Positions 22,287-30,096 of a stretch of 33,175 nt of DNA are shown in pieces. The first letter of the stretch is position 1, and every line of letters starts with the position of its first letter. The notes beneath the pieces were generated by a model. That model saw only the letters and a list, made by a program, of their open reading frames with translations, was not told the origin of the DNA and ran no database searches. The translations under genes and the position numbers were made by a program. The stretch is from an uncultured Clostridia bacterium (lineage in GTDB: Bacteria; Bacillota; Clostridia; Christensenellales; Aristaeellaceae). The stretch covers positions 1-33,175 of the forward strand of contig CAKTUS010000023.1 in assembly GCA_934621485.1 (NCBI GenBank), given 5' to 3'.

Positions 22287-23771
22287 TTACTTGTCCATAG
22301 GCTTCATCGTGGGGAACAACAGCACGTCGCGGATGGAGGAGCTGTCGGTCAGCAGCATCACCAGACGGTCCACGCCGAAGCCCAGGCCGCCGGTGGGCGG
22401 CATGCCGTATTCCAACGCGCAGAGGAAGTCCTCGTCCACGTCGGCATGGCCGCCCTGAGCCCGCTTGGCCGCGGCCTGCCGCTCGAAGCGGCCCCGCTGG
22501 TCGATGGGGTCGTTCAGTTCGCTGAAGGCGTTGCCAAATTCAAAGCCATTGATGAAAAACTCGAAGCGCTCCGTCATTTCCGGCTCATCCTTCTTGCGCT
22601 TGGCCAGGGGCGAAATGGCCACCGGATAGTCGGTGATGAAGGTGGGCTGAACCAGATTGGCCTCCACAAACGCGTCGAAGCACTCCTCCAGGCACTGGCC
22701 CTTCACGGCGTTCTTTTCCACATGCACGCCGTGGGCTTCGCAATCCGCCCGAGCCTGCTCGTCGCTTTCCCAGGCGTAATAGTCGACGCCGGAATACTTC
22801 TTCACGGCCTCGGCCATGGTCATGCGGGTCCAGGGGCCTTCCATGTTGATTTCCTTGCCCTGGTAGGAAATGCGCAGCGTGCCGCAAACCTTTTGGGTCA
22901 CGTAGATATACAGTTCCTCTACCAGGTCCATGATCTGCTGGTAATCGGCATAGGCCTGATACAGCTCAATGGTGGTAAACTCCGGGTTGTGGCGGGTATC
23001 CATCCCCTCGTTGCGGAAAATGCGGCCTACCTCATACACCTTGTCAAAGCCGCCCACGATGAGGCGCTTCAGGTACAGCTCGGTTTCAATGCGCAGGTAC
23101 ATGGGAATATCCAGCGCGTTGTGATGGGTAACAAAGGAACGGGAATTTGCGCCAATTTCAATGGTTTGCAGAACGGGCGTATCCACCTCCAGGAACCCCT
23201 TGGCGTCCAGGAACTCGCGCAGGGCCTTGAGAATCTGGCTGCGCTTGAGAAAGGTGTTTTTCACTTCAGGGTTCACAATGGTGTCCACATAGCGCTGACG
23301 GTAGCGCATGTCCTGATCCTTCAGGCCGTTCCACTTTTCAGGCAGCACCCGCAGGGACTTGGTGAGCAGCACCAGCTTTTGGGCATGCACGGAAACCTCG
23401 CCCGTCTTGGTGCGGAACACAAAGCCCTCGATGCCCAAAATATCGCCGATGTCCATGGTTTTGAAATCGGCGTATACGTCTTCACCCACATCCTCCCGGC
23501 GCACGTACACCTGAATCTGGCCTTCGCCGTCCAAAAGATGCACAAAGGAGGCTTTGCCCATAATGCGGCGGCTCATCATGCGGCCGGCGATGCACACGGT
23601 CTGGTTTTCCAGCGCGTCAAAATTCGCCAGAATATCCTCGGAGGTGTGGGTGCGGTCAAAGCGGGTGACGGCGTAAGGATCGCGGCCCTCCGCCTGATAT
23701 TTTGCCAGCTTTTCGCGGCGGATTTGTTCCTGCTCGCTCAGGTTCAGGGTTTCGGGAGTATTTTCGGCCAT
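22287..23771 (-). CDS. lysS: Lysyl-tRNA synthetase, class II
   Basis: This cytoplasmic enzyme charges tRNA-Lys with lysine at the expense of ATP. The 494-residue protein has an OB-fold anticodon-binding domain (about 57-150, VCIAGRMMSRRIMGKASFVH) and the class II catalytic core with motif 2 FRNEGMDTRHNPEFT (252-266) and motif 3 GGLGFGVDRLVM (461-472). AAGGAG precedes the ATG at 23771. It follows greA by 29 nt, a common clostridial pair, and is transcribed from the promoter before greA. No T-box is visible. Confidence 0.96.
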   Translation of the reverse strand: MAENTPETLNLSEQEQIRREKLAKYQAEGRDPYAVTRFDRTHTSEDILANFDALENQTVCIAGRMMSRRIMGKASFVHLLDGEGQIQVYVRREDVGEDVYADFKTMDIGDILGIEGFVFRTKTGEVSVHAQKLVLLTKSLRVLPEKWNGLKDQDMRYRQRYVDTIVNPEVKNTFLKRSQILKALREFLDAKGFLEVDTPVLQTIEIGANSRSFVTHHNALDIPMYLRIETELYLKRLIVGGFDKVYEVGRIFRNEGMDTRHNPEFTTIELYQAYADYQQIMDLVEELYIYVTQKVCGTLRISYQGKEINMEGPWTRMTMAEAVKKYSGVDYYAWESDEQARADCEAHGVHVEKNAVKGQCLEECFDAFVEANLVQPTFITDYPVAISPLAKRKKDEPEMTERFEFFINGFEFGNAFSELNDPIDQRGRFERQAAAKRAQGGHADVDEDFLCALEYGMPPTGGLGFGVDRLVMLLTDSSSIRDVLLFPTMKPMDK

Positions 23772-23800
23772 GGATCCATCGCTCCTTATTTTTTCGGGTG

Positions 23801-24283
23801 TTAACGGCTGATTTCCAGAACCTGCATCTTCATCAGGCCCATGGGCACTTCCACTTCAAAGGTTTCGCCCTTCTTTTTGCCCAGCAGCGCCTCGCCGATG
23901 GGGCTGTCAGAGGAAATCTTCATGTTTTTGGGGTCGGTTTCGTTGGCGCCCACAATGGTGATGGTCTGCTCCACGTTCAGGGTGAGGTTCTTCACCTTGA
24001 TGGTGTTGCCAACGCCCACGGCGTCGGTATTTACGGCATCGTTTTCCACCACGATGCAGTTGCGCAGCGTGTTTTCCATTTCCACGATTTTGGCCTCGAT
24101 GCGGCTCTGCTCGTTCTTGGCCTCGTCGTACTCCGCATTTTCACTCAAATCGCCAAAACCGCGGGCAATGGCAATCTGCTCGGAAATTTCGTTGCGGCGC
24201 ACGCTGATGTAGTAATCCAGCTCTTTCTCCAGCTTTTCATAGCCTTCTCTGGTAAGAATGACCTTTTTTTCCTGATCCGCCAT
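23801..24283 (-). CDS. greA: Transcription elongation factor GreA
   Basis: GreA enters the secondary channel of stalled RNA polymerase and stimulates cleavage of the backtracked RNA. The 160-residue protein has the N-terminal coiled coil with the acidic tip (GFGDLSENAEYDEAKNEQ, about 42-59) and the C-terminal FKBP-like domain (ISSDSPIGEALLGKKKGETF). I chose ATG 24283 (MADQEKK) with AAAGGAGAA upstream; the longer frame to 24301 includes that binding site. It heads the greA-lysS operon. Confidence 0.95.
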   Translation of the reverse strand: MADQEKKVILTREGYEKLEKELDYYISVRRNEISEQIAIARGFGDLSENAEYDEAKNEQSRIEAKIVEMENTLRNCIVVENDAVNTDAVGVGNTIKVKNLTLNVEQTITIVGANETDPKNMKISSDSPIGEALLGKKKGETFEVEVPMGLMKMQVLEISR

Positions 24284-24387
24284 AATCAGTTCTCCTTTCA
24301 ACGGCTTACGCCGTTCCTACACGCCCTACGCTTTTCCGCTCCGAGCCACGCAAAATAAGCCTCGCCTGAGCAGAAAGGCACCATGGT

Positions 24388-24416
24388 ATTATATCCGCCG
24401 GAAAAAGCCTTGTCAA
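24388..24416 (-). promoter_or_regulatory. Promoter of greA-lysS
   Basis: On the minus strand TTGACA (24411-24416) and TATAAT (24388-24393) are exactly 17 bp apart. The leader before greA is about 100 nt and holds no riboswitch I recognise. Confidence 0.85.
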
Positions 24417-24462
24417 TGGCTGAATGGAAGATTTTGCTGCAAGCGGGCCCCGGCTGCGATTT

Positions 24463-24705
24463 TCCCATCGCAGCTTTCCCCGTTTTCCACAAGTCCGAAG
24501 CGGCGGTGCTTTCCCTCTCGTAGCTGGGCCGGCAAAAACGGACCGCAGAGAAAACAGATAAGCCATAGCCCTGATAAGCGCTGCCAATCATCAGGCGCCG
24601 AATGCAGTAAGGTTCTTGGGCCGCCTCCGGCTCCTCCCCATCCTCCGTCTGACCGTGGCCAATCATGCGAAAGCCCACCTGGGGTTGCCCATGATAGAAG
24701 GGCAA
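24463..24705 (-). pseudogene. Decayed GNAT acetyltransferase (spermidine acetyltransferase-like)
   Basis: The minus strand encodes VGFRMIGHGQTEDGEEPEAA, then PYCIRRLMIGSAYQGYGL, which fits motif A of BltD/PaiA-like acetyltransferases (RFMID..YQGKGYG). After that the alpha-helix following the CoA loop is missing and YERESTAASDLW resembles the later SYExENTAAxxLY block. The N-terminal domain is also absent and no start signal is present. The greA promoter overlaps the region just downstream. The rest of 24284-24838 shows no other gene. Confidence 0.55.
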
Positions 24706-24838
24706 TGCCGTTCACCCGGCCGCAAGAGCGCGGCAGGCTTCCGCTATGCTTTCCGTATTCGCAAGCTTTCTTGACGAGCAGCCACCTTCCGTTTCAACAG
24801 TTGTCACAGGTTTTGGAGCGTTATGGGGCGTAATGCAA

Positions 24839-25408
24839 TCATTTTGTCAGGCGCCTTAGCTTTTCATTCAACTTGGCGTAAATTCGTTCCCGGAACCAGG
24901 GTTCGCAGGAGGCCGCGACGGCCTCGTCCAGCGAAAACCACCTTACGCCGCTGTTTTCCTCCGGACAAATCACCAGCGCCTGCCTATCGTCCGCCTCCAG
25001 CAGATAAGTAACGTTCAAATGCAGGTGAGAACCTACGTATTCACCCCGTTTTTCATGACCGTCCACCGTCAGAATCTCCACCGAAAAAATGCTTTCCGTC
25101 ACCGGCCGCACCTCCGTCAGCCCGCTCTCCTCCCGGGCTTCCCGCAGGGCCACCCGCAACAGGTTTGTATCGCCGTCCGCGTGCCCGCCCAGCCAGGACC
25201 AGGACTTATATACATTATGCCAGGCCATCAGCACCCGAGCGCGGTCGGGGCTGACAATCCAGGCCGAAGCCGTCATGTGCATGGCCTGGTTTTGCCGGGT
25301 GAACACCTCCGGCTGGGTTTGCAAACAGGCCAAAAGTCGCCTCCGATCCACAATCTCCTGCGGGTTCCAGGGTCGGTAGTTTTCCAGAGCTTGCATCAGC
25401 GCTTCCAT
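24839..25408 (-). CDS. NUDIX hydrolase
   Basis: This 189-residue cytoplasmic protein should hydrolyse a nucleoside diphosphate linked to another moiety. The Nudix box is GGHADGDTNLLRVALREARE followed by ESGL (about 74-97); the catalytic REARESG-type helix is intact, but the position usually held by the first Glu of the box is Thr/Asn. AGGAGG precedes the ATG at 25408. The family covers many substrates and nothing in the neighbourhood narrows it. It may be monocistronic: downstream is the decayed acetyltransferase, upstream a repeat-rich gap. Confidence 0.85.
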   Translation of the reverse strand: MEALMQALENYRPWNPQEIVDRRRLLACLQTQPEVFTRQNQAMHMTASAWIVSPDRARVLMAWHNVYKSWSWLGGHADGDTNLLRVALREAREESGLTEVRPVTESIFSVEILTVDGHEKRGEYVGSHLHLNVTYLLEADDRQALVICPEENSGVRWFSLDEAVAASCEPWFRERIYAKLNEKLRRLTK

Positions 25409-25430
25409 ACGGTTCCTCCTGTGCTGCGAA

Positions 25431-25640
25431 AAACGCTCAGCCACGCATGGCGTGCTGAGCGTTCAGCTTGTCCAAAAAGCTGGCTAACGGCGTTTCTTAT
25501 CAGCAGAAACGGCCAGTGCTGTACACGGCAAAGTCTTTACGGGTTCATTCGCCGGCTGCATCGCCAAAGAGACTCTTCTCATCCGGTTCTCCCCCAAGGG
25601 GGAACCGGATGAACGCCCAGCGGTATACGGCATGCTGGGC
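25431..25640. repeat. Cluster of inverted repeats upstream of the NUDIX gene
   Basis: Three hairpins lie in a row: AACGCTCAGC...GCTGAGCGTT (about 25430-25463, 14 bp with one bulge), CATCCGGTT...AACCGGATG with CCCCC/GGGGG inside (about 25579-25613), and AACGCCCAGC...GCTGGGCGTT (about 25612-25643). GCTGGGCGTTGCCGT recurs at about 26165. Confidence 0.7.
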
Positions 25641-25654
25641 GTTGCCGTCAGGCC

Positions 25655-26165
25655 GTCCCAAAAGTTCGTCTGGCTGCGGGCCTTTCTGCCGAGAGGCGCG
25701 CTTTGCCTGCTCACCGGGCGGCAAAGTGCGCAAAGCTCGGGCTGTCGAAAAACCCTATGAACAAGCTACGCCGGTTCGCGGAAAACGCGTTTCGGCACAA
25801 ACCTTAGGAGCTCCGCCCCTAAGCCCCGGCAGGAGGCAGCGCCTCCTGCACCTCCGCTTTTTGGGCAACCTGTGCCTGGCTGCGCAAGGATGCCGAACCC
25901 AATGAAAATCGGAGGGCTGCGGCCCTCCGATCAGACTGTCGAAAAACTCCGTCGGGGGAGTTGTCAGAGGGGGCCAGCCCCCTCTGACTATATTCGTATC
26001 GACCGGCTGTGCCGGTCGGGCGGGGCGTTTTCGGCTACGCCGAAAACATTACCGGCAGTTTCTGTCAAAAAAGATCGCCGCAGGCGAGCTTTTTTGACAA
26101 GCTGAATCGGAGGGCTGCGGCCCTCCGATACCATCCATGGATTTTTCTGACAGGCTGACGGCACG
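25655..26165 (+). repeat. Composite intergenic repeat, copy 6 (longest assembly)
   Basis: The blocks in order are CCGTCCCAAAAG, GCCGAGAGGCGCGCTTTGCC with GGCGGCAAAG, GCTGTCGAAAAACCC (about 25742), module B (about 25803-25853), hairpin ATCGGAGGGC/GCCCTCCGAT (25908-25931), CAGACTGTCGAAAAACTCC, a perfect 12-bp hairpin GTCAGAGGGGGC/GCCCCCTCTGAC (25963-25988), a 17-bp hairpin with one mismatch around TGTCAAAAAAG (26063-26099), and a second ATCGGAGGGC hairpin (26106-26129). No gene is present in 25409-26188. Confidence 0.8.
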
Positions 26166-26188
26166 CTGGGCGTTGCCGTTTTGAGTCG

Positions 26189-27097
26189 TCAGGTTCCACT
26201 ACCCGGCTTCAGGCTCTTGCGAATGGTGCCGAACACCTCCAGGTAGTCCTCCTTATAGCCTTGGGGATAGATGATTTCCAAGCCGTAAAGCACCCGGTCG
26301 ATGCACACATACATAATTCGGCCGCCCACCTGGGTACCGTCCAACAACTCGCCGGTGTAGTTGGCATACACACCCTTGCTGCCCATCATGTAGCGGGTAG
26401 CGGTCAGGCTGGGGCTGTAATCGCTCATCTCAGATGTGTAGATGGTGTCCAGCCGCTGCTTCACATGAGACTTCAGGTCGTTTTCGCTATAGTTGCTGCT
26501 GACCGGCTCGGCAGACAGCGTAATGATGCACTGCTGTCCTTCCTTAATCTGGGCTGTGGGCTCGGAAAGAATCATCATCTGATTCTGGCTTTCATCCACC
26601 TGCCAGCCGGCGGGGCCGTCAAAGGTAACGCCAACGCCATAGGAGGTGTAGCTCACATAGGTAAAGCTCAGCTTGGGCCGGGGCGTAGGGCTGGGCATAT
26701 CCACCGGGTCCAGCGGAATGGGGGTGCTGCCCGCATAGGGATATACGGTGTTCTCCGCCACGGCCGTCAAACTGCTGTCGTAGACATCGTTGCTGCCGTC
26801 ATCCACACCGGGGTCGTAATTTTCTTCGTTCAGCGGCTCGTCGCCCCAGTCGGCAGCGCCCACATCATAGGGGTTCATATCAAAAATGCTGGAACCGGAG
26901 CCGTCGTTCATCGGCGCGCCATCGGTAAGGGAATCACTCTGAGGCGCCTGGGTAGGCGCGGCCGTAGCCGCAACGGTGGGGCCGATAGCCTGGGTAATGT
27001 TGGGAATGTTGGCAATTTCATTATTCTGGCTGGAACAGCCACTCAGCATCAGCAGGGCCAAAGCCAGACAGCCAAGCATCATGCACTTGCGTTTCAT
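26189..27097 (-). CDS. Lipoprotein with Thr/Pro/Asp-rich linker and C-terminal globular domain
   Basis: I do not recognise a named family for this 302-residue protein. Residues 1-21 are a lipoprotein signal with lipobox LSGC, so it is likely anchored to the outer face of the cell membrane. Residues about 25-145 are a low-complexity linker rich in Thr, Pro, Asp and Gly (TAAPTQAPQ, PSPTPRP). The C-terminal 155 residues (LSFTYVSYTSYGVGVTFDGP onward) look like a compact beta-rich domain similar in style to PsbP-like or uncharacterised stress lipoproteins. ATG 27097 lies after GGAGG and AGAGG. It has its own promoter with a palindromic site over the -10 box. Confidence 0.8.
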   Translation of the reverse strand: MKRKCMMLGCLALALLMLSGCSSQNNEIANIPNITQAIGPTVAATAAPTQAPQSDSLTDGAPMNDGSGSSIFDMNPYDVGAADWGDEPLNEENYDPGVDDGSNDVYDSSLTAVAENTVYPYAGSTPIPLDPVDMPSPTPRPKLSFTYVSYTSYGVGVTFDGPAGWQVDESQNQMMILSEPTAQIKEGQQCIITLSAEPVSSNYSENDLKSHVKQRLDTIYTSEMSDYSPSLTATRYMMGSKGVYANYTGELLDGTQVGGRIMYVCIDRVLYGLEIIYPQGYKEDYLEVFGTIRKSLKPGSGT

Positions 27098-27168
27098 CTT
27101 TCCTCTTCCTCCCATCCGGACGGGGTATGCGCCTATGCAACGTTTCAGCAGGAAGAAACCTTCCTTTC

Positions 27169-27205
27169 GTTACAATATTGTAACATTGATGGAAACAAAC
27201 GTCAA
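27169..27205 (-). promoter_or_regulatory. Promoter of the lipoprotein gene with a 16-bp palindrome
   Basis: On the minus strand TTGACG (27200-27205) and TACAAT (27177-27182) are 17 bp apart. The perfect palindrome GTTACAATATTGTAAC (27169-27184) covers the -10 box, so a dimeric repressor bound here would shut the promoter. The -35 box overlaps the yhaM stop codon. Confidence 0.65.
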
Positions 27206-28167
27206 CCTTGGGGCGTTTCCTCCAGCTCCTCATAGCGGGCGTGGTATAGCCGGCGGTCCAGCGACCAGATTTTATCGGAGAAAGCGCCGGGCTTCACCTT
27301 GCCCATCGCAGCCTGCATTTCATTCATGCGGGCGTCCAGCAGGTCAATCCAGTGCAGGGCCTCGGCCTCGGGAAACATGGGCTTGCGCGGGCTGCCAAAC
27401 TCGGCTTCGCCATGGTGGCTGAGCATCATGTGCTGAAGAAGCAAAACCGGCTCGCCGGTAATGCCCAGTTCGTTCGCCGCTTCCTGAATCCGGGTAACCC
27501 CCAGCACCAGATGGCCGATGAGCAGGCCCTCGCGGCTGTAATCCCGCACCACGCCCATCTTATCGGAGTCCATTTCCTCGGTTTTGCACAAATCGTGCAA
27601 AATCACGCCGGCATACAGCAAATCCCGGTCCAAAAAAGGATAAGCCTGAGTGATGAGCTTGGCGGTGCGCAGCATGCCGGTGGTGTGGTGCAAAAGCCCG
27701 CCCAATTCAGCATGATGGATGCGCTGGGCCGCGGGATAATACCGCAGCTTTTCGTCAAAGCGGCTCAGCAAATGCAGGGTTATCGCCTTCAGGGGCTGAG
27801 AGGAAAAAGCCTCCGCCGTGCTCAGCAGCTCGCCAAGCATTTGCTCAACCGGCTCCGGAGCGCAGGGGGTAAGCTGACTCATATCCACGCCGTCGGCGGG
27901 CTGGACCGGGCGAATCCGCTCCACCCGCAGTTGCAGACGGCCGTTGTATTCCAGGGTACCGCCCCGCACTTTGACAACGCTGCCCGCCGCAGGGGCGGCC
28001 ACATTGCCGTCCCACACCTTGGCGTTGATTTCACCGGTACGATCGCCCAGGTTCATATCCAAATACTTCGCGCCGTTGCCGCCTGTGCGCTGCTCGGCAG
28101 AGCGCACCAGCAAAAAGCCCTCAAAGCGCTGGTCCTTCACAATGTCGCATACATTTTGCTGTGGCAT
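27202..28167 (-). CDS. yhaM: 3'-5' exoribonuclease YhaM family (OB-fold plus HD domain)
   Basis: YhaM degrades RNA or single-stranded DNA from the 3' end, and acts in Gram-positive RNA turnover. The 321-residue protein has an N-terminal OB-fold (about 12-90, LDMNLGDRTGEINAKVWDG) and an HD domain (about 150-300) with GLLHHTTGM, the HD pair in VILHDLCKTEE and SHHGEAEFGSPRKPMFPEAE. Length and order match the family. AAAGGAG precedes the ATG at 28167. It follows dnaB by 37 nt and probably belongs to the same transcript. Confidence 0.9.
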   Translation of the reverse strand: MPQQNVCDIVKDQRFEGFLLVRSAEQRTGGNGAKYLDMNLGDRTGEINAKVWDGNVAAPAAGSVVKVRGGTLEYNGRLQLRVERIRPVQPADGVDMSQLTPCAPEPVEQMLGELLSTAEAFSSQPLKAITLHLLSRFDEKLRYYPAAQRIHHAELGGLLHHTTGMLRTAKLITQAYPFLDRDLLYAGVILHDLCKTEEMDSDKMGVVRDYSREGLLIGHLVLGVTRIQEAANELGITGEPVLLLQHMMLSHHGEAEFGSPRKPMFPEAEALHWIDLLDARMNEMQAAMGKVKPGAFSDKIWSLDRRLYHARYEELEETPQG

Positions 28168-28204
28168 GAAGCTACTCCTTTATCTTGATGGAATGGAAAC
28201 GGCC

Positions 28205-29602
28205 TTACGCGCTTTCGTTCTCTACATACATGGCCACCCGCGTACCCGGCAAATTGGTGTAGCGGGCGAACTCGGCCTGCCACTCCACATTCACCGTGCC
28301 CACGGGACCGTTGCGCTGCTTGGCGATGATGACCTCGCCCGCAGTGTCGTCGGGCTTGGGTCCGTCCTCGCTGCCGGCGGTAGCGTAATAGCCCTCCCGG
28401 TGCAAAAACAGCACCACATCGGCGTCCTGCTCAATGCTGCCGGAGTCGCGCAGATCGCTGAGCAGCGGCCGCTTGTCGGTACGGGCGGCAGGCGCGCGGC
28501 TCAGCTGGGCGCAGGCCAAAACGGGAATCTTCAGCTCCAGGGCGATGGCTTTCAGCTGGCGGCTGATTTCGCTTACCTCCAGCTGGCGGTTTTCCACCCG
28601 CTTGTCAGTGCCCATCAGGCCCAGATAGTCAATCACAATCAAATCCAGCCCCTGCTCCATCATCAGGCGGCGGCACCGGCTTCGCAGCTGGGAGGGGGTC
28701 AGGCCGGGGGTATCGTCAATAAAGATGCGGCAGGTGGACAAATCATTGATGGTATCGCCAATCTTTACCCACTCGTCGTCGCTGAGCATGCCGCTGCGCA
28801 CCCGCTGCATGTTGATGTTGGCGGCGGAGCACAGCAGGCGCAAACCAATCTGCTCCCGGGGCATTTCCATGCTGAACACGGCCACACACCGCTTGCCCTG
28901 TACCGCTGCAAACTGGGTAACGCCCAGGGCCATGGAGGTTTTGCCCATAGCGGGACGCGCGCCCACCAGCACCAGCTCGCCGCCATGCAGGCCGGTCAGC
29001 ATGCGGTCCAGGTCGTACAGGCCGGTAGGCACGCCGCCAAGCCGGCCCTTGAGCCGGCTAAGCTCCTCAATCTGGTCGAAGGTGGACATCAGCACCCGGT
29101 TCAGGGGCAGCAGGGTTTCCGCACCGCTGCGCTTCATCACAATATCAAAGATAAGCCGCTCGGCATTGTGCAGCACGTCCTGCAGCTGGTCCGCCTGAGC
29201 ATAACACTGCTGCTGAATTTGCTGGCTGGCGCTGATCAGCTTGCGCAGGGTGGATTTTTCCAGCACAATTTGAATATAGGTGCGGGTATTGGCGGTAGTG
29301 GGCACAAAGCGCACCACCTGCAACAAATAGGCCGCTCCACCAATGCTTTCGAAGGTGCCGCGGCGGGTAAGCTCGTTGCCGACGGTCATCAAATCCACCG
29401 GGTTGCCGGCAATGTGCAAATCCCGCATGGCCTCAAAGATTTCCCGATGCTCAGCCGAGTAAAAATCCTCCGGCATCAGGGTTTCAAAGGCAAGGCTGGC
29501 CGCGCCGCTATCCTGCATCATGGCGCCCAGCACGCTGCGCTCGGCGTCGATGCTGCTGGGCGGCAAAGCGGTAACGATGCCGTCCGTCATTCCGGCCTCC
29601 AT
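28205..29602 (-). CDS. dnaB: Replicative DNA helicase DnaB
   Basis: DnaB is the hexameric ring helicase that unwinds DNA at the replication fork with ATP. The 465-residue protein has the N-terminal helical domain that binds primase (PPSSIDAERSVLGAMMQD onward) and the RecA-like C-terminal domain with Walker A GARPAMGKTSMALG (near 206), Walker B LIVIDYLGLM and the DLRDSGSIEQDADVV segment typical of DnaB. ATG 29602 has GGGGGA upstream; ATG 29590 with GGAGG is also possible. It lies 30 nt after rplI, the usual Bacillota order. No intein interrupts it. Confidence 0.95.
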   Translation of the reverse strand: MEAGMTDGIVTALPPSSIDAERSVLGAMMQDSGAASLAFETLMPEDFYSAEHREIFEAMRDLHIAGNPVDLMTVGNELTRRGTFESIGGAAYLLQVVRFVPTTANTRTYIQIVLEKSTLRKLISASQQIQQQCYAQADQLQDVLHNAERLIFDIVMKRSGAETLLPLNRVLMSTFDQIEELSRLKGRLGGVPTGLYDLDRMLTGLHGGELVLVGARPAMGKTSMALGVTQFAAVQGKRCVAVFSMEMPREQIGLRLLCSAANINMQRVRSGMLSDDEWVKIGDTINDLSTCRIFIDDTPGLTPSQLRSRCRRLMMEQGLDLIVIDYLGLMGTDKRVENRQLEVSEISRQLKAIALELKIPVLACAQLSRAPAARTDKRPLLSDLRDSGSIEQDADVVLFLHREGYYATAGSEDGPKPDDTAGEVIIAKQRNGPVGTVNVEWQAEFARYTNLPGTRVAMYVENESA

Positions 29603-29632
29603 ACGGCTCCCCCTTCCTTTGATATGGTAAGC

Positions 29633-30082
29633 TTACTTGTCGCCGGGCACTACGCTCAGCTTCATATTGGCGGAAACGCCGGCATATACCTTCACTTCGA
29701 TGATGACGTCGCCGGTTTGGCGGATGGGTTCGCACTCGATGCGGCGCTTTTCCACCTCCACACCGTACTGTTCCTTCAGCGCGTCGGCAATTTCCTGGTT
29801 GGTAATGCTGCCATACAGGCGGCCCTGAGCGCCGCATTTCACCTTCAGGGTGAGCACCTTGCCGCGAATGGCGTCGGCAGTCTTCTGGGCGGCCTCGCGG
29901 CGTTCCCGCTCCAGCTTTTCCTCGTTGGCGCGTTTGCGCTCAATTTCTTTCATTGCCCCGGGGGTAGCCTCCGCAGCCCACTTCTTGGGGAACAGAAAGT
30001 TGCGGGCATAGCCGTCAGACACATTGACAATATCGTCCTTTTTTCCGGTACCCTTTACATCGCACAGCAGAATCACTTTCAT
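29633..30082 (-). CDS. rplI: Large ribosomal subunit protein bL9
   Basis: bL9 binds 23S rRNA near the L1 stalk and helps keep the reading frame. The 149-residue protein has the N-terminal domain with KGTGKKDDIVNVSDGYARNF and FPKKWA (residues about 10-35), the long connecting helix (about 42-75, charged) and the C-terminal domain. AAAGGAGGAC precedes the ATG at 30082. It lies between the DUF2232 gene (14 nt upstream) and dnaB. Confidence 0.96.
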   Translation of the reverse strand: MKVILLCDVKGTGKKDDIVNVSDGYARNFLFPKKWAAEATPGAMKEIERKRANEEKLERERREAAQKTADAIRGKVLTLKVKCGAQGRLYGSITNQEIADALKEQYGVEVEKRRIECEPIRQTGDVIIEVKVYAGVSANMKLSVVPGDK

Positions 30083-30096
30083 CGTCAAGTCCTCCT

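Noticed and set aside
24284..24400. Possible T-box or riboswitch in the greA-lysS leader
   Set aside because: The leader of about 100 nt lacks a T-box sequence and a specifier stem, and lysS itself is preceded by greA with only a short gap.
25431..26165. Possible CRISPR array in the repeat-rich gap
   Set aside because: The repeats are different hairpins at irregular distances. There are no equal spacers and no cas genes.
27204..28167. YhaM as a deoxyguanosine triphosphohydrolase or cyclic-di-GMP HD-GYP protein
   Set aside because: The N-terminal OB-fold plus the SHHGEAEFGSPRKP motif is characteristic of YhaM, and no GYP motif is present.
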